A DNA stretch of 64,000 nt, from contig JAEUVF010000014.1 of NCBI GenBank assembly GCA_016787265.1, positions 1-64,000 on the forward strand. The letters run 5' to 3'. How positions within the stretch are numbered: position 1 is the stretch's first letter; every line of letters begins with the position of its first letter. Positions 34,709 through 43,415 of the stretch are shown here, piece after piece. The stretch is from Flavipsychrobacter sp. Its GTDB lineage: Bacteria > Bacteroidota > Bacteroidia > Chitinophagales > Chitinophagaceae. The notes beneath the pieces were generated by a model, which worked only from the letters and a program-made list of their open reading frames with translations, had not been told where the DNA came from and did not search any database. A program made the translations under genes and the position numbers.

Positions 34709-34782
34709 GATCATTGATTTATGAGTTAATAATAAAATTAATTCATTTTCGGCCGGTGACCAAGTGGGATAAGATTTTGTTA

Positions 34783-34880
34783 AATGGAGACAATTGAGGC
34801 AATGGAGACAAAGGAGGCGGGAGGAGTAAAGCGGCTCGTCTCCTGTCTCCCGTCTCCCTTGTTTCCTTCTTCCATTCCTC
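34783..34880. repeat. purine-rich then pyrimidine-rich inverted tract with 18-bp tandem repeat
   Basis: Two tandem 18-mers (34783-34800 and 34801-34818, 16 of 18 identical, each starting AATGGAGACAA) and further purines are mirrored by a pyrimidine tract at 34838-34880 (CTCCTGTCTCCCGTCTCCC). Together they could form a long imperfect hairpin between two divergent genes. Units resemble the 9-base repeat after clpX. Confidence 0.55.
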
Positions 34881-34882
34881 CG

Positions 34883-34890
34883 TATTTTTG
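34883..34890 (+). promoter_or_regulatory. -7 promoter box TATTTTTG of the GroES-like gene
   Basis: This is an exact TAnnTTTG match 17 bases before the ATG at 34908. A CTTG lies 21 bases upstream as a possible -33 element. Confidence 0.5.
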
Positions 34891-34907
34891 TAAAAAAATA
34901 CTGTTCC

Positions 34908-35279
34908 ATGCGCCTTACAGCTGATGCTAAACTGAAAAAACTGATTGTAATTGGTGACAGGGTGCTGATTCGTCCCTCCAAACCAAATGAACAAACTGCC
35001 AGCGGTCTCTACCTGCCGCCGGGTGTACAGGAAAAGGAAAAAGTGCAACAGGGTTATGTGATCCGGACAGGCCCGGGTTATGCCATCCCCACACCTCCTG
35101 ATGATGAGTCCTGGAAACAGGCTGAAGAACAGGTGAAATACATTCCCTTACAGGCGCGCGAAGGTGATCTCGCGATCTTCCTGGTAAGTGGCGCCACCGA
35201 AGTGATGTACGAGGGAGAAAAATATTTTATAGTTCCCCAAAGTGCCATCCTGATGCTGGAAAGGGAAGAGGATTTTTAA
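34908..35279 (+). CDS. GroES-like (Cpn10 family) protein
   Basis: This is a 123-residue divergent member of the 10-kDa chaperonin family. Cpn10-like strands are clear at the N-terminus (VIGDRVLIRPSKPNEQTASGLYLPP) and in the centre and end (GYVIRTGPGY and EGEKYFIVPQSAIL). It is longer than true GroES (about 95), with an inserted DDESWKQAEEQVKYIP segment, and no groEL is adjacent. It is probably an accessory or specialised co-chaperonin rather than the housekeeping GroES, which is inference. The HerA-like ATPase gene follows after 48 bases on the same strand. Confidence 0.8.
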   Translation: MRLTADAKLKKLIVIGDRVLIRPSKPNEQTASGLYLPPGVQEKEKVQQGYVIRTGPGYAIPTPPDDESWKQAEEQVKYIPLQAREGDLAIFLVSGATEVMYEGEKYFIVPQSAILMLEREEDF

Positions 35280-35327
35280 ACCACCCAAATCCATTTTTCC
35301 ATTATCTTAACCGGAAATATCGCGTTC

Positions 35328-36899
35328 ATGTCAGATACGACCCAGTTCATTGAAGCCATCAAAAAGGGCTATACGTTTAAAGGTGATTCCGCTAAAATCG
35401 GTGTGGGCATACTGAATGGTCAGCCGGTTCCGGATGCAGAAATTCTGCTGCCCCTGAAAACCCTGAACCGGCACGGGCTTATTGCCGGTGCCACCGGTAC
35501 GGGTAAAACCAAAACCCTCCAGGTATTGGCAGAGGTCCTCAGTGATAATTCCGTGCCCGTGCTGCTGATGGATATCAAAGGAGACCTGAGTGGACTCGCT
35601 GCAGCCGGCGCCAGCAATGATAAGATCAAAGAACGCTACCAGCATCTCCGGATGGAGTATCAGCCAACATCCTATCCGGTGGAGTTGCTCTCGCTGAGTA
35701 ATGAACCCGGAGTGCGTTTAAGGGCTACCGTTAGTGAGTTCGGACCCGTGGTGCTGAGTAAGATTTTAGGGTTGAATGACACCCAGGCCGGTCTCGTAGC
35801 TATGATTTTTAAATGGTGTGATGACAATCAACTCCCGCTGCTGGATCTCAAGGATTTTATCAAGGTGTTGCAATATGTGAGTGATGAAGGCAAGGCGGAA
35901 CTGGAGAAGGCCTATGGTAAAATATCGACTACCTCCACCGGTACCATCCTGCGCAAAGTAGTTGAACTGCAACAACAGGGTGCGGATCCTTTCTTTGGAG
36001 AAAAAAGTTTTGAGGTAGAAGACCTGATGCGGATCTCCGATGATGGTAGAGGTGTGATCTCGATTCTGCGGGTCACGGATCTGCAGGATCGTCCCAAGTT
36101 ATTCTCCACTTTTATGCTGCAATTGCTGGCGGAATTATATGGTTCCAGTCAGGAAGAAGGTGATATGGACAAACCCAAACTGGTCCTCTTCATTGATGAA
36201 GCTCACCTGATTTTCCAGGAGGCAAGTGAAGCATTACTGCAGCAGATCGAAACGATTGTAAAGCTCATTCGCTCCAAGGGAATAGGAATTTTCTTTTGTA
36301 CACAGAACCCGATGGATGTGCCAAAGGATGTACTTGGACAATTGGGCCTGAAAGTGCAACATGCCCTGCGTGCCTTTACTGCCGCAGATCGTAAAGTGAT
36401 CAAACAAACTGCCGAAAATTATCCCGAAACGGCATTTTATAAAACAGATGAACTGCTTACCCAGCTTGGTATTGGAGAAGCGATCATTACCATGCTGAAT
36501 GAAAAAGGGATTCCCACTCCGCTTGCGCATGTATTGCTGACTTCTCCCCGCAGTCGTATGGATATTCTTACAGAACAGGAAATTTCCGGGCTGGTTTCGG
36601 CAAGCAAACTGGTGAAGAAATACAACCAGGAGGTGGATTCCGAAAGTGCCTATGAATTACTGACTGCGAAACTGGAAGAAGCAGCCGGACTCGAAGCTGC
36701 TGAAGAAGCTAAAAAACAGGCTGCCAAAGAAGCAAAAGCAAATGGTTCAAAGAAGGAGGAAAAAACTGTACTTGAAAAAATGCTTAATAGTTCTGCGGGC
36801 AGACAAGCTACCCGTACACTAACAAGTACCATCACCCGAACCCTGCTGGGTGCATTGGGGTTGGGTGGCAGAAGCAGCAGGAAGAAATCGCTTTGGTAG
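35328..36899 (+). CDS. HerA-like ATPase of the DUF853 family
   Basis: This is a 523-residue cytoplasmic P-loop ATPase of the HerA/FtsK class, related to YjgR of enterobacteria. Walker A is GATGTGKTKTLQ (near 53-64), Walker B LVLFIDEAHLIF (near 285-296), followed by the family's IFFCTQNPMDVP segment. The C-terminal 110 residues are a charged Ala/Lys/Glu coiled-coil-like stretch ending in an Arg/Ser-rich tail (GGRSSRKKSLW). The substrate is not known for this family; HerA relatives pump or thread DNA. It lies tail-to-tail with recQ (8-base gap), which may be coincidence. Confidence 0.85.
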   Translation: MSDTTQFIEAIKKGYTFKGDSAKIGVGILNGQPVPDAEILLPLKTLNRHGLIAGATGTGKTKTLQVLAEVLSDNSVPVLLMDIKGDLSGLAAAGASNDKIKERYQHLRMEYQPTSYPVELLSLSNEPGVRLRATVSEFGPVVLSKILGLNDTQAGLVAMIFKWCDDNQLPLLDLKDFIKVLQYVSDEGKAELEKAYGKISTTSTGTILRKVVELQQQGADPFFGEKSFEVEDLMRISDDGRGVISILRVTDLQDRPKLFSTFMLQLLAELYGSSQEEGDMDKPKLVLFIDEAHLIFQEASEALLQQIETIVKLIRSKGIGIFFCTQNPMDVPKDVLGQLGLKVQHALRAFTAADRKVIKQTAENYPETAFYKTDELLTQLGIGEAIITMLNEKGIPTPLAHVLLTSPRSRMDILTEQEISGLVSASKLVKKYNQEVDSESAYELLTAKLEEAAGLEAAEEAKKQAAKEAKANGSKKEEKTVLEKMLNSSAGRQATRTLTSTITRTLLGALGLGGRSSRKKSLW

Positions 36900-36907
36900 A
36901 GTTGGTG

Positions 36908-38809
36908 TTATAACCGCTCCACGATACCACTGATCTGTACACGAATTAATTCTTCTGATTCGAGGTGACGAATGGCGTTTAACAGTTCCTGCTGATTGGT
37001 TTTGTCGCCTAATTCAGCATGCAGAGTGGTGATGGATTTTGTACCCTGTTGAAGTAAGTTCAGGATTTCTTTCTGCAATTGCTGTGGTTTTATAGCTTTT
37101 CTCTTTTTAGCCAGGCAGTTATCACAAATGCCGCAGTCTTTTATGTCTTTGTCGCCAAAATAACGACCGATATAACTACTTCGGCAGGCTTCTCCTGTAG
37201 TGTATTGAAAGAGAGCATTCAATCGTTCTTTCGCCAGCTTTTTTCTGCGTTCAATGGCTTTCAGATCCAGTTGGATATTTTCAGTTTTAACTCTTTCTGT
37301 TAAGAGTACCAGTTGTGGCTGGTCTCGGGCGGGTTCATAGTTAAGAATGCCGAGTGATTCCAGTTGCACCAGCTGTGTGAGGATGTTTTGGCGGTCAGTT
37401 TTTAAAAGTCTGGCCAGGTAGGTTTCCGAAATCAGGCCAGGGTAACTGAATATGCCTTCAATGGTGCGGAGTAGTGTTTTAATCAATGGTTCAAATGCCG
37501 GATAGTTTTTCTCGACCTGCTCCAACCAGGTGCGATCCGCAATAAATTGCACCCTCGCTGGTTCATAAACCGATTCATTCAAGGCACAATAGCCATTTGC
37601 CTGTAGCAGCTGTAATGCATTTATAGCTACCATTCGGTCCAGGTCAAAATTTTTACAGAAAAGAGTGAGGTCAAAATCGAAGGATTGTCCCTCACCCGTA
37701 CCGGTTGGTAAATGCAGAAAATTCGCCATTGCCTGGTAAACTTTTTTTACCATTTCCAGGTCCGGGAATTTTTTTTCCAGTTGCAGTTCCAGTTCGGCCA
37801 GGTCCGGCTGGTTATATAACAAAACTGCATATGCTTTATCCCTGTCTCTCCCTGCACGACCCGCTTCCTGGTAATAATTCTCCAGGCAATCCGGAACATC
37901 GTAATGCACCACTGTTCTAACGTCCGGTTTATCTATGCCCATACCAAAAGCATTGGTACTAACAATGATGCGTACCTGATTTTGTGTCCACTGTTGCTGG
38001 CGTTCATTGCGATCCTCCTGGTTCAGACCGGCATGATAATAGGTTGCTGAGATACCGCGCTCATTCAGGAAGCGGCAGATATCCACCGTGCGCTTGCGAC
38101 TTCTGCAGTACACAATGCTGCTGCCTTCCACTTTGGAAATAATATCAAAGAGTTTGGGCAACTTGCTGCTTTCTTCAAAACAGCTGTAGGAAAGCGCTTC
38201 GCGGATAAAGGAGCCTTTATGCACCACTGCACTTTTCAACTGCAGCTGCTTCAGGATATCTTCCTGGACCAACGGGGTGGCGGAAGCTGTAAGTGCCAGT
38301 ATAGGAACTGCGGGCAGGCTGTCCCGTAAACTCGCAATCTGCAGGTATTGCGGACGGAAATCATAACCCCATTGGGATACACAGTGTGCTTCATCCACAG
38401 CAATCAGGGAAACCGGAAGTGCCGACAGGTATTCTTTAAACAGGTTGGTTTGTAATCGTTCAGGGGAGAGATATAAAAATTTGATCTGTCTGTTTAGTGC
38501 GAGTTGTAATGTTTTATTTACCTCTTTAAAAGGCATGCCGGTATGGATGGCCAGTGCTGAAATACCCTTTTTACGTAATTGCGCCACCTGGTCTTTCATC
38601 AACGCAATAAGCGGACTGATCACCAGGCAGATTCCCTCCATCGCCAGCGCCGGTACCTGGAAACAAACAGACTTTCCGCTTCCCGTAGGCAGGAGTGCCA
38701 GGCAATCCTGCTTCTGCAATGCAGTCCGGATGATCTCCTCCTGCAAAGGCCGGAACTCAGTGTGGCCCCAATACTGTTTTAAAATAGAATGAATCTCCTG
38801 CTGCTGCAA
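36908..38809 (-). CDS. RecQ-family ATP-dependent DNA helicase
   Basis: This is a 633-residue superfamily 2 helicase. The Q motif region (FRPLQEEII) is followed by motif I LLPTGSGKSVCFQVPA, motif II AVDEAHCVSQWGYDFRPQY, motif III LALTASATP, motif V FGMGIDKPDVRTVVH and motif VI QEAGRAGRD. The RecQ-Ct zinc-binding cysteines are present near residues 540-575 (EACRSSYIGRYFGD, then CGICDNC). There is no HRDC domain; the C-terminus is a short winged-helix-like segment. It is one of possibly several RecQ copies in such genomes. It is transcribed alone, with its start beside the downstream end of the copper ATPase gene. Confidence 0.93.
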   Translation of the reverse strand: MQQQEIHSILKQYWGHTEFRPLQEEIIRTALQKQDCLALLPTGSGKSVCFQVPALAMEGICLVISPLIALMKDQVAQLRKKGISALAIHTGMPFKEVNKTLQLALNRQIKFLYLSPERLQTNLFKEYLSALPVSLIAVDEAHCVSQWGYDFRPQYLQIASLRDSLPAVPILALTASATPLVQEDILKQLQLKSAVVHKGSFIREALSYSCFEESSKLPKLFDIISKVEGSSIVYCRSRKRTVDICRFLNERGISATYYHAGLNQEDRNERQQQWTQNQVRIIVSTNAFGMGIDKPDVRTVVHYDVPDCLENYYQEAGRAGRDRDKAYAVLLYNQPDLAELELQLEKKFPDLEMVKKVYQAMANFLHLPTGTGEGQSFDFDLTLFCKNFDLDRMVAINALQLLQANGYCALNESVYEPARVQFIADRTWLEQVEKNYPAFEPLIKTLLRTIEGIFSYPGLISETYLARLLKTDRQNILTQLVQLESLGILNYEPARDQPQLVLLTERVKTENIQLDLKAIERRKKLAKERLNALFQYTTGEACRSSYIGRYFGDKDIKDCGICDNCLAKKRKAIKPQQLQKEILNLLQQGTKSITTLHAELGDKTNQQELLNAIRHLESEELIRVQISGIVERL

Positions 38810-38875
38810 TTGTTATTTTTTTGTTTTCCTTCTTCCTTTCTTCCATCCTCCATTCCCACATTCCTCCCTGCTCTC

Positions 38876-41014
38876 CTACTTCACTCGCTTCACAAAAAGC
38901 CGCACCGAATTCACAGCCAGCACAACATCACTGAGGCCCATTACCAGTGCGCCGATCGCGGGAGTCAGGAATCCAAATGCGGCAACCGGAATCGCTACAA
39001 CATTATACGCAAAAGCCCAGAATAAATTCTGTTTGATAGTGAGCAGGGTATGTTTGCCCAATCCCAGCGCTTCCGGCAATTGCGTCAATCCATGATTCAT
39101 GAGTACAATATCGGCAGTTTGCATCGCTACCTGTGAAGCATCACTCAGCGAGATACCAATGGAAGCCTTTGCCAGTGCCGGCGCATCATTGATACCATCA
39201 CCCACCATTGCTGTAGGTATAGCTGCATTGCGTTCTTCAATGATCGCCAGTTTTTGTTCCGGTGATTTTTCCGCAATCACTTCCTGGATGCCCAGTTGGG
39301 AAGCAATAACTGCAGCCTTCGCCTGCCGGTCGCCACTGAGCAATACGGTGTGAATTCCCTTGCTATGCAGATACTCTACCACTTCCTTTGCTTCAGGTCG
39401 TATTTCATCGCGTACATCAATCCATCCAATCAGTTCTCCATTCCGTAATACATACACATTGTGATGGTCCTCACGGGTATGGTTATTTGCAATTTCATAA
39501 GAGCCGGCCCAGTATTGATCTCCGTCCTTGCTCGTTGCTTTCATGCCTTTGCCTTTTACTTCTTCAATGGAAGCCCAGCGTATCAGGTTGTTGTTTTTCC
39601 ACTCGCGACTAATCGCCTGTGCAATTGGATGATTGGAATATTTTTCAAGCGATACCACTATTCTTTTGAATTCATCTGCCGATACACCCAACTCTTCAAA
39701 TTGCTGAATGGTAAAACTGCCGGTGGTGAGTGTACCTGTTTTATCAAAGACCACCTGTTTGATATCTTTAAATGCTTCCAGGGATTTGGCATTTCGAAAG
39801 AGTATTCCTTTTCGGGCAGCACGACCCAGTCCTACAGCAATTGCTGCGGGTGTGGCCAGGCCCATGGCACAGGGGCATGCAATCACTAATACAGCAATGC
39901 TCCGCATCAACGCATCGCGCAGGGCATGATCAGAACTGCCTGATAGAAAATAATAATTCAGCAAAAAGGTAAGCAGGGCGATGCCCAGCACTACCGGAAC
40001 AAATATCGCGCTGATCCGGTCGGCCATTCGTTGAACGGGAGGTTTATCGCCCTGTGCCTTTTTAACCAGGTTGATAATATTCGCCAATACTGACTGATCG
40101 GCTCCGGCCGTTACCTGTGCTTTAACGGTTCCTTCCAATAACAGGCTGCCACCAATCAGCAGGTCTTTCTGCTTTTTATGAATGGGCTCGCTTTCACCTG
40201 TGATAATGGATTCATTCACACTGGCTTCACCCCATAATATTTTAGAATCCGCAGGAACCTGCTCTCCATTTTTTATCAGGATCAGATCGCCACTTTTCAG
40301 GTGTGTATTCTCAATGGGGAAAATTAACTCCTGGTGCTGGTCGTCAAAGGCAATCATGTTCGCCATTACTTTTTGACTCCTGACCAGTTTGTTCAGTTCG
40401 CGTTGCGTGCTATGAATGGAAAGATCCTCCAGGTAATTCCCTAAAAACACCAGGGTGATGATTGCTGCTGCAGTTTCAAAAAAGAGATAATCGCCGGGTT
40501 GATCAAGAAATATGCCCACCAGGCTATATACAAAAGCAGCAGTTGCCCCCAGGGCAATTAATACATTCATGTTTGGAACTCCCGAACGCAAACTTTTCCA
40601 GGCACTGCGCCCAAAATGATACATTCCGATCACATAAACCGGTAAACTCAATGCGAGCTGGACCCAGGGGTTCATCAACCAGTCCCAATGTAATCCCGGT
40701 ATCATGTGCAACATCAATACCAGCGTAAATGGCAGGCAGATCAGCATATACCGCAAGTACTTGTTCATAGGCGGTTGCTGATCCTGTGCTAGTTTGGCTG
40801 CTTTTTCATCTATAACGGCATACCCCAGGGAGGAAATCCCCCTGGTTAAACTAACCTGCTTTTCTTTATCGAAGTGAACTGTTTCAAAATGAACATCGCC
40901 GTCAATCGGGTTGACTTTCACATTCTGCATGCCCTCTTTCTCAAGATATTTCGTTACACTGAGGGCACAGTTGGAACAGGTCATTCCTTCGACTTTCCAG
41001 TTAATTGATTCCAT
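38876..41014 (-). CDS. copA: copper-type heavy-metal P1B ATPase
   Basis: This is an inner membrane cation-exporting ATPase, 712 residues. The N-terminal HMA domain (1-70) has metal ligands Cys13 and Cys16 (MTCSNC). There are eight predicted membrane helices, with the CPC metal site in IACPCAMGLATP, the phosphorylation site DKTGTLTTG, the HP motif SNHPIAQ and the hinge MVGDGINDAPALA. CPC with a single CxxC domain fits Cu(I), and in Bacteroidota could also be the FixI/CcoI type that supplies cbb3 oxidase. No ccoNOP genes are in view to decide. A TAAATTTG box lies 26 bases upstream. Its stop is followed by a purine-rich 3' tract. Confidence 0.93.
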   Translation of the reverse strand: MESINWKVEGMTCSNCALSVTKYLEKEGMQNVKVNPIDGDVHFETVHFDKEKQVSLTRGISSLGYAVIDEKAAKLAQDQQPPMNKYLRYMLICLPFTLVLMLHMIPGLHWDWLMNPWVQLALSLPVYVIGMYHFGRSAWKSLRSGVPNMNVLIALGATAAFVYSLVGIFLDQPGDYLFFETAAAIITLVFLGNYLEDLSIHSTQRELNKLVRSQKVMANMIAFDDQHQELIFPIENTHLKSGDLILIKNGEQVPADSKILWGEASVNESIITGESEPIHKKQKDLLIGGSLLLEGTVKAQVTAGADQSVLANIINLVKKAQGDKPPVQRMADRISAIFVPVVLGIALLTFLLNYYFLSGSSDHALRDALMRSIAVLVIACPCAMGLATPAAIAVGLGRAARKGILFRNAKSLEAFKDIKQVVFDKTGTLTTGSFTIQQFEELGVSADEFKRIVVSLEKYSNHPIAQAISREWKNNNLIRWASIEEVKGKGMKATSKDGDQYWAGSYEIANNHTREDHHNVYVLRNGELIGWIDVRDEIRPEAKEVVEYLHSKGIHTVLLSGDRQAKAAVIASQLGIQEVIAEKSPEQKLAIIEERNAAIPTAMVGDGINDAPALAKASIGISLSDASQVAMQTADIVLMNHGLTQLPEALGLGKHTLLTIKQNLFWAFAYNVVAIPVAAFGFLTPAIGALVMGLSDVVLAVNSVRLFVKRVK

Positions 41015-41039
41015 ATTTCATCTTTTACCTGTTGATGAA

Positions 41040-41047
41040 CAAATTTA
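41040..41047 (-). promoter_or_regulatory. -7 promoter box TAAATTTG of the copper ATPase gene
   Basis: This is an exact TAnnTTTG match on the minus strand, 25 bases before the ATG at 41014. Confidence 0.45.
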
Positions 41048-41085
41048 CGAAAAGCAAAGCTGGCAAGCAGGCCGTTAAATTGACC

Positions 41086-41093
41086 TAATTTTG
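41086..41093 (+). promoter_or_regulatory. -7 promoter box TAATTTTG of tsaE
   Basis: This is an exact TAnnTTTG match that ends 3 bases before the ATG at 41097, so the transcript would start at or inside the start codon region. Confidence 0.5.
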
Positions 41094-41096
41094 ATT

Positions 41097-41519
41097 ATGG
41101 TTCGACGTTTTACTTATTCAGAATTACCAATTGTTGCGGCGGAAATCCTGGACTGCCTGAAAAAGCCCCGTGTTGTGGCGTTCGCTGCTCCCATGGGGGC
41201 GGGCAAAACCACCCTCGTACATGCACTATGTGATGCCCTGGGTGTGAAAGATCCGGTGGGAAGTCCAACTTTTTCTATCATTAATGAATATGCCACCGTG
41301 AACGGACCGGTTTATCACATCGATTGCTACCGACTCAAATCAGAAGAAGAAGCCGTAGATGCGGGAATTGAAGATTGCCTCGAAGGCAATCATTGGTGTT
41401 TTATTGAATGGGCGGAAAAAATTCCGCATCTGCTTCCGGATGATCTGGTTACCATCCGTATACGGGTGGAGGATTCCACCACCCGATTGCTCGAATTGAT
41501 TGATTCAGCCGCTTCTTAA
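41097..41519 (+). CDS. tsaE: tRNA t6A-modification ATPase TsaE
   Basis: This is a 140-residue ATPase of the TsaBDE complex that makes N6-threonylcarbamoyladenosine at A37 of ANN-decoding tRNAs. Walker A is APMGAGKTTLVHAL (near 31-44). Further marks are GSPTFSIINEY and YHIDCYRL, then WCFIEWAEKIP, the diagnostic WPE-like segment. The ATG at 41097 is preferred over the TTG at 41091, which lies inside the promoter box. The next gene on the strand encodes alanine dehydrogenase, 46 bases downstream. Confidence 0.95.
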   Translation: MVRRFTYSELPIVAAEILDCLKKPRVVAFAAPMGAGKTTLVHALCDALGVKDPVGSPTFSIINEYATVNGPVYHIDCYRLKSEEEAVDAGIEDCLEGNHWCFIEWAEKIPHLLPDDLVTIRIRVEDSTTRLLELIDSAAS

Positions 41520-41565
41520 CCAAAAATCGCCGTAGAAATTGTAATTTTCCACCTCGATCCCTTAC

Positions 41566-42780
41566 ATGTCGCAACAGAAACCATTTATCAGCACTTCCTT
41601 CAGTTACGAAACACTGGAGGAGACCCTGGATATAAAACCAACGGGTGCCCAATTGCATATTGGAATTCCAAAGGAAATCGCATTCCAGGAAAATCGTGTC
41701 TCCCTTACGCCGGATGCCGTGGGGGTTCTTGTAAGCAATGGCCACCAGGTTACCATAGAACACAATGCCGGTGATGCGGCTCATTTTCGTGATCGCGATT
41801 ACAGTGAAGCGGGTGCGCGTATTGTGTATGATAAGGCTGAAGTTTACAAGGCTCCTATACTGGTAAAAAGTGCTCCGGTAATTGAAGAAGATATTCCATT
41901 GCTGCAAATGGGCCAGGTGATCATATCTCCGATGCATACAACGCTGCTGAAAGCCGCTTTGCTGGAGAAGATGATGGATAAAAAAATCACCGCGCTCTGT
42001 TTTGAACAACTGAAAGATGAAAGCGGCTCTCTGCCCATCGTTCGCAGCATGAGTGAAATTGCAGGTAGTGCTGTGATGTTAATTGCCGGTCAGTACCTGA
42101 GTTCGGCTAATCACGGTAAGGGTGTGTTGCTCGGAGGCATCTCTGGCATTCCTCCTTCCAAGGTTATTATCATTGGTGCGGGTATTGTTGGAGAGTACGC
42201 CGCAAGGGCTGCCATCGCGCTCGGTGCTTCTGTAAAAGTATTTGACAACAGTGTGTACCGGCTCAAACAATTACAGAATAATATCGGGCATCGGCTTTGG
42301 ACCTCCGTGCTGGAACCCAAGATCCTGGCCAAACAACTCAAGACCTGCGAAGTAGCAGTTGGTGCACTCGGGTCCAGTACCGGTCGGGCTCCTGTTGTAG
42401 TTACAGAAGAGATGGTTAGCAATATGCGCCCCGGTAGTGTAGTCATCGACGTTAGTATCGACAGTGGCGGCTGTTTTGAAACCTCCGAAATTACCAGTCA
42501 TGAACAACCGATTTTCATGAAATACGGAGTGATTCATTACTGTGTTCCTAATATTCCATCGGGATTTGCCCGTACGGCTTCACATGGTATCAGCAATGTT
42601 CTGATGCCCTTGTTACTGGAAGCGGCAGAAGAGGGCGGTATTGAAAACCTGATCTGGCAAAAAATTTACCTGCGCAGCGGCATTTACCTGTTTAAAGGTG
42701 CGCTTACGCATTTTCACCTGAGCCAGCGTTTTAACCTGAAGTATACGGATCTCAACCTGCTGATCGCAAGCAGGCGTTAA
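41566..42780 (+). CDS. ald: alanine dehydrogenase
   Basis: This NAD-dependent enzyme interconverts alanine and pyruvate plus ammonia, 404 residues, of the AlaDH/PNT family. The N-terminal catalytic domain has IGIPKEIAFQENRVSLTP and VKSAPV, where Bacillus-type AlaDH has VKVKEP. The Rossmann motif is IIGAGIVGEYAARAA (near 206-220). The C-terminal region has VCVPNIPSGFARTAS-like YCVPNIPSGFARTAS, corresponding to the NMPGAVPxTS segment. The N-terminus is extended by about 30 residues relative to classic AlaDH, a form common in Bacteroidota. The stop overlaps the convergent ABC ATPase gene by 4 bases. Confidence 0.88.
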   Translation: MSQQKPFISTSFSYETLEETLDIKPTGAQLHIGIPKEIAFQENRVSLTPDAVGVLVSNGHQVTIEHNAGDAAHFRDRDYSEAGARIVYDKAEVYKAPILVKSAPVIEEDIPLLQMGQVIISPMHTTLLKAALLEKMMDKKITALCFEQLKDESGSLPIVRSMSEIAGSAVMLIAGQYLSSANHGKGVLLGGISGIPPSKVIIIGAGIVGEYAARAAIALGASVKVFDNSVYRLKQLQNNIGHRLWTSVLEPKILAKQLKTCEVAVGALGSSTGRAPVVVTEEMVSNMRPGSVVIDVSIDSGGCFETSEITSHEQPIFMKYGVIHYCVPNIPSGFARTASHGISNVLMPLLLEAAEEGGIENLIWQKIYLRSGIYLFKGALTHFHLSQRFNLKYTDLNLLIASRR

Positions 42781-43415
42781 CGGATTTTTTTTGCTACCGG
42801 TTTCCAGTCAAGGATGGATAATTTCTCCTGGCAAAACCCATATTCCTGTGGGTCATTACTGCTTACAATCACCAGCCGATTCTGGCTGAACGCTGCCATT
42901 AGTTCCTGGTACATGCTGATTCCTGATGCGTCCAGGTTGGAACAGGGTTCGTCAAGCAATAAAAGTGTTGTATCCGAAAAAATAGCCTGTATCAACTTGA
43001 TGCGCTGTTTCATTCCCGAAGAATAAAAGCGGATTTGCTTGTGCAGGGCATTTTGAAGTCCCACACGCTCCAGCATGGCGTCAATGGAAAAACCGGGCAA
43101 AAAGGGTTTGAAGGATTGATGAAATTGCAAAAACTCCAGGGCAGTCATCTCTTCAATCAGATCCAGGTAAGGTGCTGCAATCGAAAGTTGCTTGTATGCC
43201 TGGTCGGGGTCAATGATACCGGCCGCATTTTTCCAGCTTATCCTGCCTTCCGAATGTGCCACAGCCCCTGCCAGAACCTGTAACAAGGTGGACTTGCCTG
43301 AACCATTTGGTCCGGTTATCGCGTAAGCGTTACCGATAGTAAATTCGTAGGAGAGCCCGCGAAAGATCCATTCGCGGTTATAACGTTTACCTGTATCAGA
43401 TAGAGATATCGTCAT
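42777..43415 (-). CDS. ABC transporter ATP-binding protein
   Basis: This is a 212-residue stand-alone ATPase subunit. Walker A is GPNGSGKSTLLQVLAG (near 36-51), the signature FYSSGMKQRIKL (near 132-143), Walker B LLLLDEPCSNLD (near 152-163). The small size and FYSSGMKQR signature resemble CcmA-like and gliding-type exporters, but no permease gene is adjacent. It overlaps the end of lpxA by 20 bases and is last in the lipid A operon. It could therefore serve envelope lipid export, or merely be co-transcribed. Its membrane partner must lie elsewhere. Confidence 0.85.
   Translation of the reverse strand: MTISLSDTGKRYNREWIFRGLSYEFTIGNAYAITGPNGSGKSTLLQVLAGAVAHSEGRISWKNAAGIIDPDQAYKQLSIAAPYLDLIEEMTALEFLQFHQSFKPFLPGFSIDAMLERVGLQNALHKQIRFYSSGMKQRIKLIQAIFSDTTLLLLDEPCSNLDASGISMYQELMAAFSQNRLVIVSSNDPQEYGFCQEKLSILDWKPVAKKIR

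Noticed and set aside
34709..34981. N-terminal extension of the response regulator
   Set aside because: The extra 90 codons run through the repeat tract and show no receiver-domain similarity; the family start is at 34708.
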